This document shows positions 52,501 through 58,351 of a stretch of 64,000 bases of DNA, in pieces (positions within the stretch are counted from its first letter, which is position 1; each line of letters opens with the position of its first letter). Source of the stretch: Pseudeuparius sepicola (taxonomy: Eukaryota; Arthropoda; Insecta; Coleoptera; Anthribidae). Position numbers and translations under genes: made by a program. The stretch is from contig OY987308.1 of assembly GCA_963920635.1 (NCBI GenBank), positions 21,853,096 to 21,917,095 on the forward strand, in the 5' to 3' direction. A model generated the notes under the pieces. It saw nothing but the letters and a program-made list of their open reading frames with translations, had not been told where the DNA came from and made no database searches.

Positions 52501-55139
52501 GATTCTGCAGCAATGGTGTTTTAACATTAAACCACCGTGTAAATTTGTTTCGTCGTGTGGCGCCAATGGCGATCGCTTGAAACAGCGCTATATGCACAGG
52601 TCTTTAATATAGTGTTGATCCATGTTATACGCAAGTAGTACCGTATCAAAACAGATTTCTTATACGAGCTAAGGGATGCTAAGTTCTGAAGAAGAAAAGT
52701 ATTGACATTGGAAAATCAAAGAGCGAGTCAAAAACGTAACAAATTAACTTATAGACCATGATGTTTTTATTGTGAGAGCAGAAAAATGTTTCCCTAAAAA
52801 TTTAGAAACCACAAAAAATATCAATATTTTAGTTTTTCTCAATATTTTAACATTTTTTTATATTTCTGTGAAAGAGTAAAAAACACAAGTTAATGTACGA
52901 TATGTTGTGAAACTGACTAGGAAAGCACCGTTAAGTATGTTTTTTTTTTATTTTTTTTTGTTGACTTCGGAATTTTTTAAATTTCAGATTCGAAAGAATT
53001 CTAAAATAAATTTTATTTATTTTGGCCAACGACCTTCTCATGAACAACATTAATCTATAAATATTATTCACCTCATTCTTTATATAGCAAAATCAAAGCC
53101 ATGTGGTGGGTAAATATGTTTTGGCAACACTAACATATTTAATAGATAACTAAAGACAAATCTATAAAGAATGAGTAAGATTCTTATTTTAAACGTTTAA
53201 GAACTGTATAACTAAAGAAAAACTCTTGAAACTCTCTTTTGGCAAAGACAACAGCAATTTTGAACTTCCCAATCATTTTTGTCCATAAAAAATGTCTTGT
53301 CAATTTGCCCCAAAAGATGCTACATTTTAACTTTGGAAATGGGTTAAATTCCTATGTTTATAAGTAACTTTTTGCTCTCTTGATGCAAAAAAAAAACAAA
53401 GGTTTGAAGGAATATGCATTTTTTTTATTAATCTATTTATTTTTCTGTACCCTTAAAACGCCGGCAATCGATTGTTTGCACAAAAAAAAAAACAAAAAAC
53501 GCAGGCCCCAAAATGAATTATTTTCTAAATACAGAGTTGAATCCATTTCTGAAGTTGTCACTTTTCCTGAGCAGCGACTTGAATTTCCTGTTTGCCCAAA
53601 ATATAGTAGCTTTGGGGGCGCTTAGCGAACGCAACATGTTGAGTTGGCTGAGATATTATTAAAAAACCGTTTATGAAAATTAACTGCCATGTATCTTTTT
53701 TCTTAAGCATTTCCGGACCCATGTTCGCATGAACTTTTTTTGTTCAAAAACAAATTTTATATCGTTTACTTCAAAATTGTGGTTTACAACTAGGACACCC
53801 TGTATAGTGTCTTAAATAGTGTAAATAAATTGCATTTTTATAAGTATCTATATATATTTTTTTGTATTTAAACACTTCATTGTAAATATGTACTTTTAAG
53901 TATTAACGCCGATAAAAGACCTTCTAAAAATGGCATTCATTGTTCACACAATACCTTGTAATACCCATTTAATTAGCATTGATATATAAATAAATGAATC
54001 ACCCGTGTGGGTAAACAATAACATGTATATATACTAAAAATAGAAAACGATAAAACAGGATGAAATTGCTTTCGAGAGAGATTAACTAGCACATCCATTA
54101 AATCACAGTGTTGCTCGTATAAACACAATATGTATAACCATAAATAGAATAATTATTATAACAAGTTCCACATTACTTACCATAAGTATATCCTTTTGGT
54201 TTTGTGTCCTTTGTCGCAATTTCCTGCTTCAATTTATGCAACATATCCTCCAGCTTAATTTTTCCATATATTTTCGATCCACAGTTCCAATACACCCCCA
54301 ATCCTTGGAGATCGACAACTTTATAAATTTTCGACACATCCCCTACTATAGCTTTCTTCCATTCGCTATCCGTACTTTCCACGTCCAATTTACTTAAAGT
54401 CACGCCAAGCGAAAAGGGCTTTCCAACATTCGTAACTTCGTCTTCATACCTTATGTGAATGTTAGTAATGTGCAGTTGAATATTTTTTATTATTTGCTGT
54501 GTAAGCTTTTGGACAAACCCCGGATCGGCTTTCGGTTTGTCTTTCTCCAATTCGGCTTTCTTTTTGGCTTCGATTTTCGCGATTTCCTTGTGTTTGGCAG
54601 CGATGAGTTTCTTGTTTTCTTTGAGGGGGTCATACTTGACTTGTTGGTTAGGCTGTGCCAAAAGATAGACATCTTCGACTAGCACGACCGTCGGAGATGT
54701 GTACAGGCTTTTCCAGGGAATTTTCAAGACTAGTTTACCTGGAAAAAAAACAAACCAATACCAAATTAAAACAGCCACATCTGTAGGGTGCTCACATAAA
54801 TATTGATGGGCATTAAACAACATGAGGAGATAATTATAAGATGTACATTTACATGGAAAGTCACTAATAAGGCTTGTTTCAAACAATACTAACCAATCGT
54901 CCCGTAAACGGTCTGAATGGGCAAATCGAGATCGTCCAAAGCCGAGGGCTTCAAGACCAAATTTTTGAGTTCTACATCACCTACAATCAAACTTATTGTG
55001 CAATAAAACGTTATCCAAACTCTCATGCGAATTGTTTACCTCCCCAAATGCCGATGTTCAGCTGGTTGCCATCAAGATTCTCCACAAAGTCCCCCAAGAA
55101 CTGGTTCAGGACTTGGGACACCGCACTTTCAAACACCAT
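16316..55139 (-). CDS. Vps13: Vps13 (VPS13A/C type) bridge-like lipid transfer protein, 21 exons, 3,197 aa
   Basis: VPS13 proteins form long hydrophobic grooves that move phospholipids between organelles at contact sites. Exons (minus): 55139-55040, 54980-54894, 54738-54181, 51678-51157, 49322-48157, 46524-46368, 46313-46075, 46018-45539, 45486-45331, 45275-42195, 39804-39589, 38295-38092, 38032-37748, 37687-37539, 35630-34909, 32444-32269, 32211-31970, 30654-30219, 21334-21165, 19218-18966, 16510-16316. Every junction has GT..AG and matching phase; total 9,594 nt. Length is close to human VPS13A (about 3,170) and much shorter than VPS13B or D, and I see no UBA domain, so this is the insect A/C-type Vps13. 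The start [18 protein letters not shown] is the family N-terminus. Exons 4, 5, 10, 15 and 18-20 are strikingly GC-rich inside AT-rich introns. The exon model is my reading; small missed or alternative exons remain possible. Confidence 0.93.
16919..17759. mobile_element. hAT-like non-autonomous element, 841 bp
   Basis: Flanked by an 8-bp near-duplication GTAAATAC (16911-16918) / GTAAGTAC (17760-17767). Ends TAGTGATGGG and, as complement, AAGAGATGTG. Subterminal DNA is packed with GGGTTTTTTCCC-type palindromic words on both sides. No transposase. Confidence 0.75.
17849..18861. mobile_element. P-like (or hAT) element with ~31-bp terminal repeats, 1,013 bp
   Basis: Perfect 8-bp target duplication ACTTCAAG at 17841-17848 and 18862-18869. 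Terminal inverted repeats of about 31 bp start CAGGGACTCTTTAAAATAAG and continue GGGACCCAGCAT; the right copy differs at a few bases. The inner part ATAAGGGGACCC resembles the ATAAGGTGGTCCC of the Drosophila P-element terminus, which also has 31-bp repeats and 8-bp duplications. A plus-strand frame at 18312-18617 (101 aa, unrecognised) may be a transposase remnant. A deleted copy lies at 23855-24389. Confidence 0.8.
18966..19218 (-). CDS. Vps13: Vps13 exon 20: start of PH-like domain
   Basis: 253 nt, residues 3049-3133. It reads [20 protein letters not shown], then [20 protein letters not shown] and DIFGGWQ before gtgagc. This is the linker and first strands of the C-terminal PH-like domain, a membrane-targeting module in VPS13 proteins. 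GC-rich (over 60 percent by eye). Confidence 0.95.
19219..21164 (-). other. Vps13 intron 19
   Basis: 1,946 bp. Holds two abutting MITEs (19573-20558) and two tandem copies of a roughly 105-bp sequence with CAGGGTGTCYCACTC (20660-20850). No other gene is seen. Confidence 0.8.
19573..20558. mobile_element. Two abutting MITEs with GCAATTTTTATTGCCGGC ends
   Basis: First element 19573-20072, ends AAGCCCTGTTTAGAGT and its complement. Second element 20066-20558, ends AAGGSCCRCTTTACAGC. Both carry the self-complementary word GCAATTTTTATTGCCGGCAA just inside their ends and overlap by the bases AAGGG. A related composite is at 38349-38890 in intron 11. Confidence 0.7.
21165..21334 (-). CDS. Vps13: Vps13 exon 19
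   Basis: 170 nt ([40 protein letters not shown]), residues 2993-3049, acceptor ccgacag and donor gtgagc. It continues the ATG2_C-like glycine-rich helices (the human counterpart reads GVxGxIxKPVEGAKxEG). Missed by simple frame calling because the longest overlapping frames are on the other strand. Confidence 0.94.
21407..22717. mobile_element. Giant foldback palindrome, about 1.3 kb
   Basis: In intron 18, nearly the whole element is one inverted repeat: 21600-21860 mirrors 22250-22565 (for example ATGTGGTTGCCATGGCAACC against its complement), and inner parts 21950-22000 mirror 22190-22230, leaving a loop of about 100 bp near 22080. Outer ends read GAGGTTTAA/TTAAACCTC. No transposase. Confidence 0.8.
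22720..23153. mobile_element. MITE with AACACTTGTCAATTTCTT ends, TA target
   Basis: Terminal inverted repeats AACACTTGTCARTTTCTT with flanking TA on both sides (22718-22719, 23154-23155). About 434 bp, several internal copies of TTGGCCAAKAAATTG. It abuts the foldback element. TA duplication suggests a Tc1/mariner-mobilised MITE. Confidence 0.65.
23424..23849 (-). pseudogene. Tc1-type transposase, C-terminal fragment
   Basis: 141 codons with the catalytic-core landmarks FQQDDASCH (second Asp) and [11 protein letters not shown] (Asp-to-Glu spacing region, DD34E-like), typical of Tc1 transposases. It is cut at its upstream end by the 535-bp P-like insertion; further transposase sequence continues above 24398 with several frame disruptions. 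Not functional. Confidence 0.85.
23855..24389. mobile_element. Deleted copy of the P-like element, 535 bp
   Basis: Inserted into the Tc1 copy with a perfect 8-bp duplication CATGATGC (23847-23854, 24390-24397). Ends are the same as in the 17849-18861 element, in opposite orientation, with about 480 bp of its interior missing. Confidence 0.85.
24852..28429. mobile_element. TTAA-flanked insertion, 3,578 bp (piggyBac-like target)
   Basis: TTAA at 24848-24851 and 28430-28433; the unbroken Tc1 copy has a single TTAA at this place. Ends are imperfectly inverted: GGCGCTACGATAC on the left, GAGGCTACGATAC on the right (as complement). No piggyBac transposase is seen; inside are GC-rich patches at 25250-25360, 26880-26990 and 28270-28400 and AT-rich filler. 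The 85-codon frame at 25174-25431 has no recognised domain. Confidence 0.75.
28934..30027. mobile_element. hAT-like element with GGAAACTTTCC subterminal arrays, 1,094 bp
   Basis: Perfect 8-bp duplication GTTATTTA (28926-28933, 30028-30035). Ends TAGAGATGGG / complement TAGAGATGGGCAAC. About 100 bp inside each end is a dense run of GAAAGTTTCC/GGAAACTTTC words. No transposase. A truncated relative starts at 41010 in intron 10. Confidence 0.85.
30219..30654 (-). CDS. Vps13: Vps13 exon 18: ATG2_C-like amphipathic region
   Basis: 436 nt, residues 2847-2992. It holds the most conserved VPS13 stretch: [60 protein letters not shown]. This region forms amphipathic helices that bind mitochondria or lipid droplets in VPS13 proteins. 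Very GC-rich; five other frames are also open over much of it. It is followed by an 8.9-kb intron. Confidence 0.96.
30655..31969 (-). other. Vps13 intron 17
   Basis: 1,315 bp. A GC-richer block at about 30880-31190 with an AATAAA at 31067 looks like a retrotransposon LTR remnant, but I cannot define ends or duplications. The rest is AT-rich with no feature. Confidence 0.5.
31970..32444 (-). CDS. Vps13: Vps13 exons 16-17
   Basis: Exon 16 32444-32269 ([40 protein letters not shown]) and exon 17 32211-31970 ([33 protein letters not shown]) with a 57-bp intron; residues 2708-2847. Corresponds to the conserved C-terminal part of the transfer rod before the ATG2_C-like region. Unlike exons 15 and 18 these are AT-rich. 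Confidence 0.94.
32445..34908 (-). repeat. Vps13 intron 15: diverged tandem array with dimeric order
   Basis: About eleven diverged units of 160-190 bp from about 32690 to 34860. The shared core is TTGAAAATTAATAGYGATAT followed by either a GAAGTTTTCATAG form or a form with TCCTGCATA. From 33 kb on these two forms roughly alternate, giving a repeat of about 345 bp. The array reaches almost to the exon 15 donor. No reading frame. Confidence 0.8.
34909..35630 (-). CDS. Vps13: Vps13 exon 15
   Basis: 722 nt, GC-rich, residues 2467-2708. It begins [17 protein letters not shown] (the VPS13 LKPxQxxxYTWxxPxG motif) and ends [12 protein letters not shown] before gtgagt, the linker into the C-terminal region. 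The acceptor atttccag at 35631-35632 restores phase with exon 14. Confidence 0.95.
35631..37538 (-). repeat. Vps13 intron 14: private tandem array plus a 366-bp MITE
   Basis: Units share AAGTAGTTCAAATG and TAGCTGAGGTGATT; blocks at 36526 and 37099, and at 36815 and 37320, are long near-copies about 500-570 bp apart. A separate element at 35963-36324 interrupts the array. Confidence 0.7.
35963..36324. mobile_element. MITE with CAGGGTGAT ends, TA target
   Basis: Terminal repeats CAGGGTGATKMAGTTTTATT (left at about 35963, inverted at about 36324) flanked by TA. It carries another CACCCTGTA inside. No coding capacity. Confidence 0.55.
37539..38295 (-). CDS. Vps13: Vps13 exons 12-14: SHR-BD/VAB continuation
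   Basis: Exon 12 38295-38092 ([20 protein letters not shown]), exon 13 38032-37748 ([18 protein letters not shown]) and exon 14 37687-37539 ([20 protein letters not shown]), introns 59 and 60 bp, residues 2255-2467. These are the later SHR-BD repeats, with the Asn-His-Thr motif near the end. The last codon is split: AG plus G from exon 15 gives Arg. Confidence 0.94.
38296..39588 (-). other. Vps13 intron 11
   Basis: 1,293 bp. 38349-38890 is a composite of the two MITEs described at 19573-20558, in altered order. 38890-39588 is AT-rich without a recognised feature. Confidence 0.65.
39589..39804 (-). CDS. Vps13: Vps13 exon 11: SHR-BD region
   Basis: 216 nt, 72 codons, phase 0. It reads [11 protein letters not shown] at the start and [18 protein letters not shown] at the end, the diagnostic Tyr-Cys-Pro-Phe-Trp-x-x-Asn-Lys-Thr-Gly motif of the VPS13 SHR-binding (VAB) repeats, whose conserved Asn is important in VPS13 family members. 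It is isolated between introns of 2.4 and 1.3 kb. Confidence 0.95.
40169..40713. mobile_element. hAT-like element, 545 bp
   Basis: Perfect 8-bp duplication CCATAAAG (40161-40168, 40714-40721). Ends TAGTGTTGCC / TTGAGTTGCC. Subterminal words ATGTCCGGACAT and CGGACATTTAT are repeated. It lies inside the tandem array of intron 10, so it postdates it. No transposase. Confidence 0.85.
41010..41208. mobile_element. Truncated hAT-like element (relative of 28934-30027)
   Basis: Starts TAGAGATGGG and matches the left 200 bp of the 28934 element, including GAAACTTTCGGAAAGTTTCC and TACCAAATATGTCATATTTT, then passes directly into intron-10 array sequence. The right end is missing. Confidence 0.75.
42195..45275 (-). 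CDS. Vps13: Vps13 exon 10: 1,027-codon central exon
   Basis: 3,081 nt, residues 1156-2182, phase 0 at both ends, starting [20 protein letters not shown] and ending [10 protein letters not shown] before gtgagt. It encodes the middle of the lipid-transfer rod and the start of the SHR-BD/VAB adaptor-binding region ([18 protein letters not shown], with the Asn-Leu-Leu-Pro motif). An acidic stretch [14 protein letters not shown] at about 43,660-43,710 is only loosely like an FFAT (VAP-binding) motif. Several long frames on the opposite strand are shadows caused by high GC. Confidence 0.96.
45331..46524 (-). CDS. Vps13: Vps13 exons 6-9, separated by 52-56 bp introns
   Basis: Exon 6 46524-46368, exon 7 46313-46075, exon 8 46018-45539, exon 9 45486-45331 (residues 812-1155). 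Groove-forming segments include [40 protein letters not shown] and [20 protein letters not shown]. Introns of 54, 56 and 52 bp here show the minimal intron size of this genome. The longer frames seen across these introns are readthrough. Confidence 0.92.
46747..48045. mobile_element. hAT-like element with AGATCTAAGATCG arrays, 1,299 bp
   Basis: In Vps13 intron 5. Near-perfect 8-bp duplication GTTATAAC (46739-46746) / GTTACAAC (48046-48053). Ends CAGAGCTGGGCAGATC and complement CAGCGCTGGGAAAGATC. Inside each end lie dense AAGATCTAAGATCGTTTTAA-type words, giving an unusual density of GATC. No transposase. Confidence 0.85.
48157..49322 (-). CDS. Vps13: Vps13 exon 5: extended N-terminal region
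   Basis: 1,166 nt, residues 423-811, GC-rich. It starts [14 protein letters not shown], the conserved Gly-Trp-Phe-x-Trp-Met-Trp motif after the chorein domain, and contains the beta-rich groove repeats ([36 protein letters not shown]). The acceptor ctatag lies only 18 nt from the end of a Tc1/mariner element. The exon ends in phase 0 before gtgagc. Confidence 0.95.
49342..50882 (+). mobile_element. Tc1/mariner element, 1,541 bp, in Vps13 intron 4
   Basis: Terminal repeats CGAGMCCTGTCTCGGTGAAG flanked by TA (49340-49341, 50883-50884). Lies antisense to Vps13. Its left end is 18 nt from the exon 5 boundary. Confidence 0.9.
49696..50695 (+). pseudogene. Tc1-type transposase pseudogene
   Basis: Starts [15 protein letters not shown], followed by a helix-turn-helix region and, at 50395-50601, the [10 protein letters not shown] catalytic block; ends near 50695. 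Several frameshifts and stops break it (first at about 49760), so it cannot make transposase. Same family as the copy at 23318-28915. Confidence 0.85.
51157..51678 (-). CDS. Vps13: Vps13 exon 4
   Basis: 522 nt, residues 249-423. It carries the conserved [20 protein letters not shown] segment of VPS13 N-terminal regions and a basic helix ([15 protein letters not shown]). The acceptor cattctag at 51679-51680 is chosen because it restores phase and the Tyr-Val-Leu-Gly-Pro-Ile junction; the frame remains open upstream of it into intron, so a longer exon is formally possible. Confidence 0.93.
51679..54180 (-). other. Vps13 intron 3
   Basis: 2,502 bp. One defined element (51775-52622). 52623-54180 is AT-rich, with a GC-richer GCGCTTAGCGAACGC patch near 53620 and a stray GGACACCCTGTATA near 53790. 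No gene recognised. Confidence 0.6.
51775..52622. mobile_element. Inverted-repeat element with TGGAYCRACACTATATTAAA ends, 848 bp
   Basis: Flanking duplication TGTTATAC (51767-51774, 52623-52630). Terminal repeats of about 25 bp share ACACTATATTAAAGACC. A second inverted word GTGGCGCCA lies about 50 bp inside each end. No transposase; superfamily unclear (8-bp duplication fits hAT or P). Confidence 0.75.
54181..55139 (-). CDS. Vps13: Vps13 exons 1-3: chorein N-terminal domain
   Basis: Residues 1-249. Exon 1 (55139-55040) starts [18 protein letters not shown] and ends in phase 1; exon 2 (54980-54894) gives [20 protein letters not shown]; exon 3 (54738-54181) gives [30 protein letters not shown] and [12 protein letters not shown]. 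These are the chorein signatures that cap the lipid groove and bind lipid at the ER end in VPS13. Introns 1 and 2 are 59 and 155 bp. Exon 3 ends KPKGYTY, which joins exon 4 (VLGPINA) to give the family's Tyr-Val/Ile-Leu-x-Pro-Ile sequence, and this fixes the exon 4 acceptor. Confidence 0.95.
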
Positions 55140-55788
55140 TTTATTTCAACAGAAGACTTCTGGTTTAGTGGGTTGGTGTGTTGGAGCCGCACATTTTTTT
55201 TATGAATGCTAAATTTAAAGGATGATGTCAACTCACAAGGTTAACTTTTCATGATTGGCCTGGATCTGACCTCATAACGTTTGAAATTTTGTGATTTAAT
55301 CAAGGGAATGCCGGGTATATTAACTAGCACGATAACGTCACTGTTTTTAGTTTGTTATCGCGATGTTTTAAGTGGTTAATAAATAAAATAGAGAACAAGT
55401 AAACAAATTTTGAAGTATTTCAACAAATTTGTCAATGTCACGTGTGAAGTTAGTCACAAACCACAAAAACTGGGAAGGGTGAGACACTAACCTAGTTTTT
55501 ATATTTTGTGATAGGGGCGTGAACACCAAAGGTAAACACTGACAATACTGTCTCAATGGGTTTGTTCCAACAACAGTTCTGAACCGGTTCTCAGCGATCT
55601 AATTGGTTGAAAGCAGTTCTGGAACATATAAAATTAGACGCTTGCTTACCCTGTCGTGTATATATTTTGTTACGTCGTTTTGAACCGCGGCCATTTTATA
55701 TGTGGCAGACAAAGCCAGTAAGTTGAGTTAATTTCGTGAATTTGAGAATTAAAAGTAACAGTGATTAAGGAGAAAATATGCTCTTACG
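55140..55788. promoter_or_regulatory. Divergent promoter region, Vps13 / THAP gene
   Basis: 649 bp between the Vps13 start (minus) and the THAP-exon start (plus). A GCGGCCATTTTAT word (YY1-like) at about 55690 is close to the THAP start. No TATA box placed with confidence. Confidence 0.4.
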
Positions 55789-55859
55789 ATGGTGAATTGT
55801 TCAGCGTTTGATTGTAAAAGCAGAAGTGAAAAGCAAGAGCCCAGGATTTCGTTTCACAG
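55789..55859 (+). CDS. THAP-domain protein, first coding exon (partial)
   Basis: ATG opens a 71-nt exon reading MVNCSAFDCKSRSEKQEPRI then SFH, ending at a donor (CACAG|gtaaat). This is the start of a C2CH THAP zinc finger: the Cys-x4-Cys pair, basic Ser/Arg/Lys stretch and Ile-Ser-Phe-His. THAP domains bind DNA and occur in host factors and P-element transposases. The expected second half (Trp, then Cys-x2-His with AVPTIF-type end) is not visible up to 56948, so the gene may have a distant exon 2, be a fragment, or be a transposase relic. Confidence 0.6.
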
Positions 55860-56948
55860 GTAAATATTTAACAAGCTACCTTCTAAAGATGCCCTAAAAC
55901 TTTATTTTTACTCAAAATAACTTCTTCAAATTCCTTCTAGTACGAAAAAATGCATTGTTTTGTTTGTAAATAGGACCAATATAATTATTTTTAACATCGT
56001 TTTTATTGAAAATTTCATAGGTAATTGATTATGATAGTTTCATAAAATATGGGCTGATTTACATGGACGTGCATTATTTATTTTATTTTGATTGATTCGA
56101 AATAGCCACAAATAAATATATTTCAGCACTTAACACTGGCTTTACATTTGGGAAACTGTTTGCAATTATATACCAATACTTCTAATTACATAGGTAAGTC
56201 AAAATTAACTACCTTTTTATTTTTAACATTTTTGTGATATTGGCGAAGAACGCGTTTCATGCTACGCCACTACCATAGAATAAGAGATTTTCTCCCTGTA
56301 CCTCCTCCATAAAGAAAATTATTCGAAATTTACTGTTTTTAAATAGCGAATTTATTCATTTTTCAATAACTTACAAGAAACAAAATTATAGTTTGTGAGG
56401 TTTTTGCAAGAACTCATTGACTAACCAACCGTGCCCCAAATGAAACAAATTTTAACTAATTTTTCAAAACCAAAACCCCAATTTATTGACTAAACTTAAG
56501 AAACAGAGGACAAAACCACAACTGGTCGTCCTCAACCAAGAACGCAGGAAGAAGAAGAAGCCACTGTACGAAGAATACACTTTTACATACCATTGTTTTT
56601 GTATGTTATTTATATGATTCCAAAGCCACGGGCCCTTCGAAATCAGATTGAAACTGTCAGGAAAATGGCGCCGTCTTGTTTTTGAACATCAAAATAAAAC
56701 TGCGCATGCTCCTGACAGTAACCAAACTAGTTTGAAGTTATATGCAAAACAGACCTGAAACAACCACAGAGGAAGAAATAACAAAGACTCAACTGATCGG
56801 AGGCTATTGCTATTCTGAACACTAGGGTTCCTTTAAAAGGAACCCTACTCAACACAACATTCTGTACTGTGAATTCAGATTGGGAAACTAAAAACATAGA
56901 AAGGCAAAAATAGTTTTCTTTTCCTAAATATCAATTCTATTACTTAAT
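55860..56948. other. Region downstream of the THAP exon
   Basis: 1.09 kb without a recognised gene. Contains a perfect 25-bp palindrome (56823-56847) and, at 56655-56718, an inverted pair CTGTCAGGA/TCCTGACAG around GCGC-rich DNA. Confidence 0.5.
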
Positions 56949-58087
56949 TTACAAAGCAATTGCTTCCACAATATCTTCATCTTGCTCTTTTTGTTTTGTA
57001 CTTTCAGACTGTACAATGTACTGCTCGTGACCAACTTTTAGCTTTTCTCTAGAGGGTGGACTCCATAGTAAACATCTTAAAAATTTATTTGATACACAAA
57101 ACAGAAATGAAGAATATTTTTCATTTTTTACCTCGAAATAAAGTGCCCCTCTCGTTTTGGCTTCATAACATTAATATCCCTGATTAATGCGGCAAAATTC
57201 TCCTCCAAATGTTTAGCCTCCATGTCAAGCTACAATCCAACAAATAACAAAAACTTTCTAAGAAATCATAACCCTACCGTTCCTATTATTGTCTCCACCA
57301 ACCCAAAATCCTTCTCGTAATCATCTTTACTCGCTTTATATTGAATTCCGTGCAAATATTTCGCAACCAAACCTTCCAAATCGACATCTAATGTTCCGTT
57401 TCTTGGATTCGGGAACCTCCTTTTCATCAACCCTCTTAGAGGCACCAACTCCGGAAGAATGTCCGGATGTGCGACGGTATACTGGAAATCTTGAAGACTT
57501 ATTCTTCCGCTCTGAATTTCTTTTACAAGCTCCGGACCTCCCACAAGGTTCGCCCCCGCTTCTCTGGCTTTTTCCTGGCTTTCTTCATTCTTGGCAAAGG
57601 CCAGCACGGTTCTGTCTTCTCCATGATCAAACTTGTGGGGCACCGCAACTAATCTAGTGAAGTTATCGACGAACCTCGTAATTTTCTCGCCTTGCATATT
57701 AAGCTCGATAGTAACATGTAAACTTGCGTTGGGTTTGTTATAAACTTCAGGGTGGTGCGTTTCGCGGTGGGCCTCTACTGCATCGGCGAAAGGGTATACA
57801 ATCCACTTAAAATATCGCACACGGTAAACGTTGTCTATGGGGTCCTGTTTCTTAGAGTCGTCGACCTTTTTTGTCAGTCTAGTCGCCAGGAGTTTCTCTT
57901 TCTTGCGTTCTATGTGAGGCACGAAGCCTACTTTCTCAATTTGGACTTTAACTTTCTTCTTTTGCTTCCTTTCCCTTGTGCCTTTTCGGGCGGCATAGCG
58001 CACTTGAATTATTTTCGAAGAATCTGATAATACCTTACTTATTAAACTGCCGGAAAGGAAATGCTTGCTAGAAGCTAGAAACGACAT
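56949..58087 (-). CDS. MRPL1: Mitochondrial ribosomal protein L1 (uL1m), 3 exons, 344 aa
   Basis: Component of the mitoribosomal large-subunit L1 stalk. Exons: 58087-57278, 57229-57132, 57075-56949, with introns of 48 and 56 bp and consistent phases. The N-terminus MSFLASSKHF plus Arg/Lys-rich RYAARKGTRERKQKKK is a mitochondrial presequence. L1 family landmarks: AREAGANLVGGPELVKEIQS (about 186-205) and HPDILPELVPLRGLMKRRFP (about 217-236). Exon 2 continues EENFAALIRDINVMKPKREG, exon 3 ends DIVEAIAL. An in-frame upstream ATG (58159) would add 24 residues; 58087 is preferred because the presequence then begins normally. Length matches MRPL1 (about 325-345). Confidence 0.94.
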
Positions 58088-58351
58088 GTTTTTGCGATAT
58101 TTTAATAAGAAGAAAAATACACGGATTCCAAAACATGAAACCTTGAAGCTTAACCTCAATTTTTTCTAGGTTAGATCAGATCACTCACAACTACAAAACA
58201 CTAAAGTTAGGTTAGAGCATTTTTAAGCGCATTGCCGCTGACTTCATGTTTGTTTACAATTACAGAACCTAAAAGCAAAAAATCAACTTTGCAAAAAAAT
58301 AAATAAAAAATAGATTTATTTCTTTATATTTTCAAATGAAAACGTATTAAA
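58088..58351. promoter_or_regulatory. Bidirectional promoter, MRPL1 / Sin1
   Basis: 264 bp separate the two start codons on opposite strands, so the core promoters must lie here. AT-rich; no TATA box stands out. Confidence 0.55.

Noticed and set aside
51736..52524. Short plus-strand frames in Vps13 intron 3
   Set aside because: They lie within the 848-bp inverted-repeat element and have no domain or conserved motif.
55860..55924. Readthrough continuation of the THAP exon
   Set aside because: Sequence after the donor reads FNKLPSKDALKLYF, vaguely THAP-like, but an in-frame TAA comes first and the donor is good, so I treat it as intron.
58088..58159. MRPL1 start at the upstream ATG
   Set aside because: In frame, but the added 24 residues are hydrophobic and would displace a normal mitochondrial presequence; cannot be excluded.
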